The translations under genes were made by a program, and so were the position numbers. Shown one piece after another: positions 44,943-51,849 of a DNA stretch of 64,000 bases. The first letter of the stretch is position 1; each line of letters begins with the position of its first letter. Below the pieces are notes generated by a model. It was given only the letters and a program-made list of their open reading frames with translations. It was not told where the DNA came from and ran no database searches. The stretch covers positions 1,205,675 through 1,269,674 of the forward strand of contig CAWBNY010000002.1 in NCBI GenBank assembly GCA_963790325.1, in the 5' to 3' direction. The stretch is from JAXDMK01 sp963790325. Lineage in GTDB: Bacteria; Actinomycetota; Acidimicrobiia; Acidimicrobiales; AC-14.

Positions 44943-45836
44943 GTGGGGCGGTTTCGCTCCTCGGCGGCCGCCACCGCCGCCGTGGTGCTGCTGGCCGTCA
45001 CCGCCACCGCCTGTGGCGGTGGCGACGACGATGTTCGGACGACCGCCTCCTCGTCGTCGAGCACGTCGATCGTCGACGCCTCGACGACGGTTCCCACCAC
45101 GCCGGGCGAACCCACCACCACGGTCGACGCCACCCCCGCCACCACCGTCGCCGGCCCCGCCCCCACGTCCCCGCCGGCCACCGCCCCTCCCGCCACCGCC
45201 CCGCCCGGCCCGGTGGCCCTCAGCCCGGCCGCCCCCGGCCTCTACCGGTACACCACGTCGGGGGCGTCCACCCTCAACGGCGCCGTCATCCCGTTCCCGC
45301 CGGTCACCACCAACTTGGTCGACGCCGCCGTCGGCAACCGCCAGCACGCCACCCGCGACCTGCGGTCGGGAGGCAACGGGCCCGTCACCGAGTACACGTT
45401 CGAGTACCGGCCCGACGGTGTCTACCTGGTCGCCCTGCGCCTGACTACGACCTACGGCGGCCAGTCCGACGTCCGCGACCTCACGCCGCCGGCGCCGTTG
45501 CTCTTCCTCGCCACCGGCGCCGCGCCCGGCGCCTCCAGCGTTCTCGACATCCCCGTCCCCACCGGGGGGACGGCCCGGGTGGTGGTCGACGTCCTCGGCA
45601 CCGAGGCGGTCACCATCGGCGGGCGGGCGATCGACACCCTCGTCGTGCGCTCGGTGGCCACCCTGCCCCCGGGCACCGTCACCGGCACCCAGTCCCTCAC
45701 CGTCAACCTCGACCGGGCGTCCCGGCTGTGGGTGAAGGAGCGGGGCGTGGCCGACGCCAGCGCCACCGTCTCCGGGTTCCCCGTCACCGTGCACAGCGAG
45801 TACTCGGCCACCATCCAGTCCCTGGCGCCGGGCTAG
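44943..45836 (+). CDS. putative lipoprotein with Thr/Pro-rich linker
   Basis: 297-residue exported protein. Signal sequence ATAAVVLLAVTATAC ends in a lipobox-like TATAC, so Cys may be lipidated. A low-complexity Ser/Thr/Pro stretch of about 80 residues follows, then a beta-rich domain beginning AAPGLYRYTTSGAS and including RLWVKERGVADASATVSGFP. The opening resembles PEPGVYRYRTTGG of the protein at 38303. GTG 44943 is one nt after the dxs stop, so probably co-transcribed. Its TAG overlaps the convergent next gene by 4 nt. Function unknown. Confidence 0.72.
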   Translation: MGRFRSSAAATAAVVLLAVTATACGGGDDDVRTTASSSSSTSIVDASTTVPTTPGEPTTTVDATPATTVAGPAPTSPPATAPPATAPPGPVALSPAAPGLYRYTTSGASTLNGAVIPFPPVTTNLVDAAVGNRQHATRDLRSGGNGPVTEYTFEYRPDGVYLVALRLTTTYGGQSDVRDLTPPAPLLFLATGAAPGASSVLDIPVPTGGTARVVVDVLGTEAVTIGGRAIDTLVVRSVATLPPGTVTGTQSLTVNLDRASRLWVKERGVADASATVSGFPVTVHSEYSATIQSLAPG

Positions 45837-47236
45837 ACCCCCTGGTCGAGGGCGGCCAGCACCCGGACGTACATGGCGTCGGCCTCCTCGGGGGTCGGTG
45901 CGATGCAGGTGACACCCATCTTGCCGGCCCGGGGCAGGGCGCCCAGGAGGTGCAGCGTCACGCCGCAGCCGGTGGACGGGTCGAACGCCAGGCCGGTCCG
46001 GTCGACCAGGGCGATCACGTCGGCCGGGCGGAGGCCGACCAGGCGGGCGGACCGGATGGTGTCGGTGGCCACGTAGCAGCGGGGCGAGCCGTCGGCCGCC
46101 CGCAGCTCACCCGAGTCCTGGTCGTAGGCCCCGCCGGTGGCCAGGCGGGCCATCCAGAACGGGTGGGTGGTGCCGCCCATGCGCAGGTTGATCTCGCTCA
46201 GGGTGATCCGCCCGCCGGCGTGTGGATCGCCGTCGACCAGGAAGTCGATCCCGAACACGCCGGTGACCCCCTTGGCCGCCAGCACGTCGCCCACTTTGCG
46301 GGCCTCGGCCTGGATGGCGAGGCGGTACTCGGTGCGGGCCGGGAACCGGCACCCGAGGTAGACCTGGTTGCCGGGACCACCGAGGATCTGGTCGTGGGTG
46401 GAGACGACCTCCACCTCACCGGTGGGCGAGATCTGCAGCTGGACGCTCGGCGAGCGCAGGTCGTCGCCCCGGACGAGCTCCTCCACGATGGCGCCCTCGT
46501 CCTCGATCTTGGCCGCGAACGACGGCCACGACTCCTCGCCCGCACAGAAGACGGTGGTGGCCGCGGTGAGGGCGCCGTCGGCCCCGTCGAGGTCGACGAT
46601 GGCGTTGCCCTGGCCGGAGAACCCGTTGTTGAGCTTGACCACCACCGCGGCCAGGCCGGGGTGGGCGTCCCGGAGCCCGCCGACGGCCTTGGCCAGGTCC
46701 GCCATCGACGAGATGTCCTCTGCCCCCGGCAGCACCGGCACCCCCGCCTCCATCGCCACCTGCCGCGAACCCGACTTGGAGCCCAGCCACACCAGGTCGG
46801 CACGGGGCCCGAACAGGGGCAGCCCCAGGGCGTCGGCGAGGTCCTGCTCGGCCCGGGTGACGTTGAAGGGGACGATGCCGCCGTCGGCACCGCCCGCCGC
46901 CGCCCGGAGCCGGGCCAGGTCGGCCGGGCGGGCCAGGAACTTGGCCGACAGGGAGCCGATCGACGGATCACCGACCGCCACCAGTGTCAGGCGCCGGCGG
47001 GCGTCGTCGGGATCGGGCAGGAACCGCAGGTAGTAGTCGACGGTGGCCGGGTCGATCTCGTCGGAGGTGGCGTAGACCAGCCGCAGTCCCGGGTCGGCCA
47101 GCAGCAGGACGAAGAACAGCATCCGCTCCTCGTAGGACTGGACCGCGGCGATCTTGCGCAGCTCGACCACCGGGAACGAGATCGAGGGGACGACGACGAT
47201 CGTGGCGCCCACCGCCCCGCCCGGGCGGGTGCCCAT
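45833..47236 (-). CDS. ATP-grasp enzyme, Pgm1-like peptide ligase family
   Basis: 467-residue ATP-grasp protein. N-terminal segment VVPSISFPVVELRKIAAVQ, YEERMLFFVLLLADPGLRLV, DEIDPATVDYYLRFLPDP and GSKSGSRQVAMEAGVPVLPG match the family of PGM1, the pheganomycin peptide ligase. Nucleotide/metal-binding parts VVVKLNNGFSGQGNAIVDLD and LSEINLRMGGTTHPFW are intact. Pgm1-type enzymes link an amino-acid derivative to a ribosomal peptide, but most homologues are uncharacterised and no precursor peptide was seen. ATG 47236 overlaps the stop of the aldo/keto reductase (TGATG), so both may act in one pathway. Confidence 0.82.
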   Translation of the reverse strand: MGTRPGGAVGATIVVVPSISFPVVELRKIAAVQSYEERMLFFVLLLADPGLRLVYATSDEIDPATVDYYLRFLPDPDDARRRLTLVAVGDPSIGSLSAKFLARPADLARLRAAAGGADGGIVPFNVTRAEQDLADALGLPLFGPRADLVWLGSKSGSRQVAMEAGVPVLPGAEDISSMADLAKAVGGLRDAHPGLAAVVVKLNNGFSGQGNAIVDLDGADGALTAATTVFCAGEESWPSFAAKIEDEGAIVEELVRGDDLRSPSVQLQISPTGEVEVVSTHDQILGGPGNQVYLGCRFPARTEYRLAIQAEARKVGDVLAAKGVTGVFGIDFLVDGDPHAGGRITLSEINLRMGGTTHPFWMARLATGGAYDQDSGELRAADGSPRCYVATDTIRSARLVGLRPADVIALVDRTGLAFDPSTGCGVTLHLLGALPRAGKMGVTCIAPTPEEADAMYVRVLAALDQGV

Positions 47237-48183
47237 CAGGGCCCGACGACGCCGTCGACAGCCTCGTCGATGGCGACCAGCGTCGAGGAGTCGAGGGTGA
47301 CCCCCACCGCGCCCACGTTGTCGTCGATCTGCTCGGGCCGGCTGGCACCGACGATGGCCGCCGTCACGTTGGGTTGGCGCAGGACCCAGGCCAGCGCCAG
47401 CTGGGCCATCGACAACCCCAGGCCGTCGGCGATGGGTCGGAGCCGTTGGACCGCCTCCAGCACCGCGTCGTCCCGCCACCGGCCCATGTACCGGCCCATC
47501 GACTCGTTGGCTGCCCGCGACCCCGCCGGCGGGCGGGCGCCGGGCTTGTACTTTCCCGTGAGCGCCCCCTGGGCGAGGGGTGACCACACGATCTGGCCGA
47601 TCCCGTGGCGCTCGCACAACTCGAGGATCCCGGGCTCGATCTTGCGCCAGAGGATCGAGTACTCGGGCTGGCTGGACACGAACCGCTCCACGCCCGGAAG
47701 GGCGAGGGCGGCCTCGATCTGCTCCGGCGTCCACTCGCTGAAGCCCACGTACCGGGCCTTGCCCTGCTCGACCAGGTCGGTGAGGGCGGCCATGGTCTCC
47801 TCCAGGGGGACGTCGGGGTCGTAGCGGTGACACTGGTAGAGGTCGACGTAGTCGGTGCGCAGCCGCTTGAGCGAGGCCTCGGCCTGCTTGCGGATCTGGG
47901 CCGCCGAGAGCCCCTGGCCACCGTCGGGCATGGAGAAGAACGCCTTGGTCCCCAGGATGTACGACTCCCGGTCGACGCCCGACAGGGCGTCGCCGAGGAA
48001 CGCCTCCGCCCCGCCGCCGCCGTAGACGTTGGCCGTGTCGAAGAAGTTGATCCCCACCTCGAAGGCCCGCCGCACGCAGGCCAGGGCCCGCTCGTTGTCG
48101 ACACCCGCGCCGAAGGTCAGCCACGACCCGAGGCTGATCTCGGACACCATGAGCTCGCTGGCGCCGAGTCGTCGATACCGCAT
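47236..48183 (-). CDS. aldo/keto reductase
   Basis: 315-residue NADPH-dependent (beta/alpha)8 oxidoreductase close to the potassium-channel beta-subunit/YghZ group. Motifs: MRYRRLGASELMVSEISLGS, INFFDTANVYGGGGAEAFLG (catalytic Asp and Tyr), LGTKAFF (Lys), YVDLYQCHRYDPDVPLEETM (His), SSQPEYSILWR and WVLRQPNVTAAIVGASRPEQ. Start ATG 48183; couples to the ATP-grasp gene. Substrate unknown. Confidence 0.93.
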   Translation of the reverse strand: MRYRRLGASELMVSEISLGSWLTFGAGVDNERALACVRRAFEVGINFFDTANVYGGGGAEAFLGDALSGVDRESYILGTKAFFSMPDGGQGLSAAQIRKQAEASLKRLRTDYVDLYQCHRYDPDVPLEETMAALTDLVEQGKARYVGFSEWTPEQIEAALALPGVERFVSSQPEYSILWRKIEPGILELCERHGIGQIVWSPLAQGALTGKYKPGARPPAGSRAANESMGRYMGRWRDDAVLEAVQRLRPIADGLGLSMAQLALAWVLRQPNVTAAIVGASRPEQIDDNVGAVGVTLDSSTLVAIDEAVDGVVGP

Positions 48184-48212
48184 CGGATCAGCTTGGCACG
48201 GCTGCCGGGTCC

Positions 48213-48857
48213 TTACCCGACGGAGAGCAGGTGCCGGACCTCGTCGTCGGTCGTGGGGGAGAAGTCGTCGTACCAGGCGCCGACGGCCAGGAACGGGTCC
48301 GGGGTCACGGGGCAGACCACGGCGTCGGCCTCGGCCCCGGTCCGGAGGAGCTCGCAGGTGGCGGCGGCGCCGACCGGGACGGCCACCACGACGGCGGCCG
48401 GAGCCTGGACCCGGACCGCGCCGATGGCGGCCCGCATGCTGGCGCCGGTGGCGAGCCCGTCGTCGACCAGGATGACGGTGCGCCTGTGCAGGTCGAGCGG
48501 GGGGCGGTCGCCGCGGTAGGAGGCCTCCCGGGCGGCGAGCGCGTCCCGTTCCCGCACCGTCACCGCCTCGACCACCTCGGGCGTGAGGCCGCGGGAGATG
48601 TCGGCGTTCAGGACCCGGAGCCCGCCGCTGGCGACGGCCCCGAAGGCGAGCTCCTCGTGGCCGGGGACACCCAGCTTGCGCACGACGAGCACGTCGAGGG
48701 GGGCGGCCAGGGCCCGCGCCACCTCGGCGGCGACGGGCATGCCCCCCCGGGCCAGGCCCAGGACGATGGTGTCGGGGCGGTCGCGCCACGAGGCGTCGAA
48801 GGCCTCTGCCAGGCGGGCGCCGGCGGCGGCCCGGTCGAGGTAGGGAACGATCGGTAT
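48213..48857 (-). CDS. phosphoribosyltransferase-family protein
   Basis: About 213 residues with the PRPP-binding loop TVILVDDGLATGASMRAAIG, and LGLARGGMPVAAEVARALAA and VVRKLGVPGHEELAFGAVAS at the N-terminus. This is the ComF/erythromycin-esterase-linked type of orphan phosphoribosyltransferase common in actinobacteria. The start is unclear: no ATG, GTG or TTG lies near the beginning of the conserved domain. ATA 48857 or ATC 48851 would fit, and a far-upstream GTG would overlap the divergent dipeptidase gene. A start-region error is possible. Reaction unknown. Confidence 0.8.
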   Translation of the reverse strand: MPIVPYLDRAAAGARLAEAFDASWRDRPDTIVLGLARGGMPVAAEVARALAAPLDVLVVRKLGVPGHEELAFGAVASGGLRVLNADISRGLTPEVVEAVTVRERDALAAREASYRGDRPPLDLHRRTVILVDDGLATGASMRAAIGAVRVQAPAAVVVAVPVGAAATCELLRTGAEADAVVCPVTPDPFLAVGAWYDDFSPTTDDEVRHLLSVG

Positions 48858-48905
48858 CCCGCGAGTGTGTACTCCATCATCCGTCCTCGGACACCATGGC
48901 GGGGA

Positions 48906-49859
48906 ATGGATGTCGTCGACGCCCACATCGAGTCGTTCGTGTGGACGCGGGTGCTCGGCTACGACCTCGCCGCCCGCCACGGGCGGGGCCGGTTCGGGGG
49001 GAGGCTGTACTCGCAGGTCGACATCCCCCGGATGCGGGACGGGGGCCTCACCGGGGGGGTGTTCTCGATCGCCACCAACCCGTTCCGGAGTCGGTCGGGT
49101 CGGGAGCGGGCGCTGGCACGGAACGTGTCGCGGTTGAGCGCCGCCCTGGAGGCCGATAAGGGGGTGACGGTGGTGTCCGACGTGGCCGGGTACCGGCGGG
49201 CGCGGGCCGGAGGCCGGATGGGGTGCTTCGTGGCGGTGCAGGGCGGAAACGCGGTGCAGGACGTGGCCTCGTTGCCCGGCGTGGTGTCGCGGGTCACGCT
49301 GGTCCACCTCACCCGGTCGGCGCTGGGGTCGCCGGCGAGGCCGCTGGCGGGCGGGCAGGGTCGCGGCCTCACGCCCGCCGGGCGGGAGTACGTGGCCGCC
49401 CTCGACGCCCGGCGGGTCGTGGTCGACCTGGCCCACGTGAACCGGGCCGGGTTCTGGGACGCGCTGGCGGTGCACGACCGGTCGGTGCCGGCGATCGTGT
49501 CCCACACGGGTGTGCGGGCGGTCCACGACGTGTGGCGCAACGTGGACGACGACCAGATCCGCGCCGTCGCCGACACCGGGGGAGTGGTGGGGATCATGTA
49601 CCACTCGGGGTTTCTGGGCGACAGCTCGGCCGAGGCGGTCGTCCGCCACCTGGCCCACGTGGTCAACGTCGGCGGCGAGGCCTGCGCCGCCCTCGGCAGC
49701 GACTGGGACGGATTCATCGTCCCGCCCCCCGATCTCCGGACGGTGCTGGAGCTGCCGGTGCTGTTGGCCGCCATGCGCTCGTTCGGCTTCTCCGACGACC
49801 GGGTCGCCGCCATCGTCGGCGGCAACTACCTCCGGGTGGTGGAAGCCGTCCGCGGCTGA
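48906..49859 (+). CDS. membrane dipeptidase (M19) family protein with altered metal ligands
   Basis: 317-residue member of the renal-dipeptidase-like amidohydrolase family. Recognisable: VDAHIESFVW, MGCFVAVQGGNAVQDVASLP, VVVDLAHVNRAGFWDAL, IVSHTGVRAVHDVWRN and ALGSDWDGFIVPPPDL. In characterised M19 enzymes the metals are held by HxD near the N-terminus, a bridging Glu (EGG motif) and two later His. Here the first is HIE and the bridging Glu is Gln (VQGGN), while both later His and the Asp of SDWDG remain. Activity may be changed or lost. ATG 48906; its stop lies inside copy B of a 52-bp repeat. Confidence 0.85.
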   Translation: MDVVDAHIESFVWTRVLGYDLAARHGRGRFGGRLYSQVDIPRMRDGGLTGGVFSIATNPFRSRSGRERALARNVSRLSAALEADKGVTVVSDVAGYRRARAGGRMGCFVAVQGGNAVQDVASLPGVVSRVTLVHLTRSALGSPARPLAGGQGRGLTPAGREYVAALDARRVVVDLAHVNRAGFWDALAVHDRSVPAIVSHTGVRAVHDVWRNVDDDQIRAVADTGGVVGIMYHSGFLGDSSAEAVVRHLAHVVNVGGEACAALGSDWDGFIVPPPDLRTVLELPVLLAAMRSFGFSDDRVAAIVGGNYLRVVEAVRG

Positions 49860-49909
49860 TTGATCCGCGCAATTGCACGCGTCAGGGGGCAACCGCGCGG
49901 ACTGGTCGG
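49858..49909 (+). repeat. 52-bp dispersed repeat, copy B
   Basis: Ungapped match (about 44 of 52) to the reverse strand of 41622-41673, with identical core CGCGCAATTGCACGCGTC and the end CGCGCGGACTGGTCGG. It overlaps the stop codon of the dipeptidase gene and lies between convergent genes. Confidence 0.65.
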
Positions 49910-49976
49910 TCGAACCCCCGCCGCGGCCGGCTCCGCCGGGAGAAGGCCGGGCCTGGCCCACCGCGGGGCCGTCGTT

Positions 49977-51017
49977 TCAGACGCGCATCGTGAAGCGGCG
50001 GTCGGCGGGGCGGTCGCCGTCGGACCCGTCGCCGTCGGTCTCGCCCCGCTCGGCCCGCCGCAGCAGGCGGGCCACGTGTTGCCCCATCACGTCGAGCTCG
50101 GTCGACGCGTAGCGCTCGCCCCCGAACCGCCCCACGTTCTCGGCCTGGGCCCGGAGGATGGCCTTGTCCTGGGCGAAGATCCGGTTGGCGATGGGCGTCA
50201 CGACCGCCTTCACCAGCGCCGGTGGCAGCCGCAGCGAGAACGTGACCGCGGCGTGGAGGTCGGTCACCCCGTCGGCGCCGGGCGTGAAGGCGGTGGTGGT
50301 GACCAGGTGGTTGACGCCCAGCCGGTACTCCACCTGGGCGATCGACGGCATGACGAACCGGTCGACGTGGGTGACCACGCCGCCCTCCGGGGCCAGCACC
50401 CGCCCGGCCAGCCCCGGTGGACGGGGTTCGCCCACGTACTCCGCCTCCACCCCGCCGCCCGTGTGGCGGACGACCACCTCGATCTCCACCGGCGGCCGCC
50501 CGCCCCGGAAGAGGCCACCGTGCAAGAAGGCGGTGTGCGGCACGTCGAGCGTGTTCTCCAGCGCGGCGTGGAGCCCGGCCGGCACCGACAGCGCCCGGCG
50601 GACCGTCGTGTACCCCTCGGCGTCGACGCACGGGAATCGGAAGGGGGGGAGATCGCCGCCCACGCCGTCCGGCCGCACCCACACGAACCCGTCGTTCTCT
50701 ACCGTCGGGAACGTCTCCACCCGCCGCGCCCGGCGGTCGGCGACCTCGCCCACCAACCCGGGCACGGCCCGGCAGGCACCGGTCCCGTCGAAGCGCCACC
50801 CGTGGTAGGCGCACTCCAGCTCCCCGCCGCGCACCCTTCCGATCGACAGCGGCGTGTTGCGGTGGGGGCACCGGTCGACCACCGCTGCTGCCCGCCCGTT
50901 CCCGTCCCGGAACAGGGCCATCGGGACCCCCAGCACCGTCCGGGCCAGGGGCCGCCGCCCCCGCAGGTCGGCCGCCAGGCAGGCCACGTACCAGTACTGC
51001 GGAAGCCGGAAGTCCAC
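49977..51017 (-). CDS. Rieske non-heme iron oxygenase (ring-hydroxylating type, alpha subunit)
   Basis: 346-residue oxygenase. N-terminal Rieske domain with VDRCPHRNTPLSIG and LECAYHGWRFDGTG (CxH...CxxH). The C-terminal catalytic domain has mononuclear iron motif ENTLDVPHTAFLHGG (DxxHx4H). The short N-terminus (DFRLPQYWYVACLAADL) resembles oxygenases acting on sterol side rings, chlorophyll or vanillate-like substrates. An electron donor gene is not adjacent. ATG 51017, divergent from the VOC gene by 35 nt. Substrate not assignable. Confidence 0.9.
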   Translation of the reverse strand: MDFRLPQYWYVACLAADLRGRRPLARTVLGVPMALFRDGNGRAAAVVDRCPHRNTPLSIGRVRGGELECAYHGWRFDGTGACRAVPGLVGEVADRRARRVETFPTVENDGFVWVRPDGVGGDLPPFRFPCVDAEGYTTVRRALSVPAGLHAALENTLDVPHTAFLHGGLFRGGRPPVEIEVVVRHTGGGVEAEYVGEPRPPGLAGRVLAPEGGVVTHVDRFVMPSIAQVEYRLGVNHLVTTTAFTPGADGVTDLHAAVTFSLRLPPALVKAVVTPIANRIFAQDKAILRAQAENVGRFGGERYASTELDVMGQHVARLLRRAERGETDGDGSDGDRPADRRFTMRV

Positions 51018-51052
51018 GATGCCAATAGTGGCCGACGGGGCAGACTGACCGT

Positions 51053-51466
51053 ATGCCGTTCAACCGGACCTCCTTCAGCCGGATCTCCCACGTCTCCTTT
51101 TCCGTGCGGGACCTGGCGGTCAGCGTCGGCTGGTACAAGGCCGTCCTCGGCCTCCAGGAGCTCGACTTCGTGGAGGGCGACGGGTGGATGGGCGTGCTCC
51201 TGATCCACGACCCGTCGAAGACGATCCTCGAGTGCCAGTGCCACCAGGCCAACCGGGGGGAGGCGTTCGACCCCCGCCGCCCCGGTCTCGACCACATCGG
51301 CTTCAAGGTCGACTCCCGCCAGGCCCTGGAGGACTGGCAGGAGCACTTCATCCGCCTGAGTGTCGACCACACCCCGATCGTCGACCGCGAGTACGGGTCA
51401 GTCCTCACCTTCCGCGATCCGGACGGGATCCAGCTCGAGATGTTCTTCCGCCAGGACCACCCCTAG
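51053..51466 (+). CDS. VOC-family (glyoxalase/bleomycin-resistance fold) protein
   Basis: 137-residue protein with two beta-alpha-beta3 modules: ISHVSFSVRDLAVSVGWYKA and GLDHIGFKVDSRQALEDWQE, ending LTFRDPDGIQLEMFF. Metal-ligand positions (His in SHVSF, His in LDHIGF, Glu in QLEMFF) are present, so it could be a metal-dependent lyase, isomerase or dioxygenase. Substrate unknown. Neighbour of the Rieske oxygenase on the opposite strand. Confidence 0.88.
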   Translation: MPFNRTSFSRISHVSFSVRDLAVSVGWYKAVLGLQELDFVEGDGWMGVLLIHDPSKTILECQCHQANRGEAFDPRRPGLDHIGFKVDSRQALEDWQEHFIRLSVDHTPIVDREYGSVLTFRDPDGIQLEMFFRQDHP

Positions 51467-51537
51467 GACACCGACGTCCGGAAGTACGCCGGGGGCAAGC
51501 AGGACTGGGTCGAGGCGGGCCTGCCCGTGGAGACGGG

Positions 51538-51834
51538 CTACATCTCCGTCACGACGTCGAGGTTGTAGAACTTCGGCGGGCCGTCGCAGAGCTCCGCCAT
51601 CCTGGCCGCCATGGCGGCCGTGTCCTCCCGCTGCGAGTTCTCCATGGCGGCCTCGTAGGACGGGAAGCGCACGATCGTCAGGTAGGTACCGGGGCGGTCG
51701 CGGTCGGCGGTGGCGACGACCTTCAGTGCGGCCCCGCCCGGATCATCCCCCCGGGCTGCCATGAGCTCATCGCCCAGGGCCTGTACCTCATCGGGCTTCG
51801 AGGTCTGGTACTCGATGATCTGGATGAACTCCAT
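51538..51834 (-). CDS. ABM-type (antibiotic biosynthesis monooxygenase-like) small protein
   Basis: 98-residue ferredoxin-fold protein: EFIQIIEYQTSKPDEVQALG, TYLTIVRFPSYEAAMENSQR and an acidic C-terminus. Dimeric alpha/beta-barrel proteins of this sort include quinone monooxygenases and stress-response proteins. It lies 15 nt after the large secreted protein gene in the same direction, probably one transcript. Function unknown. Confidence 0.75.
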   Translation of the reverse strand: MEFIQIIEYQTSKPDEVQALGDELMAARGDDPGGAALKVVATADRDRPGTYLTIVRFPSYEAAMENSQREDTAAMAARMAELCDGPPKFYNLDVVTEM

Positions 51835-51849
51835 GTCGTCCTCCTCGAG

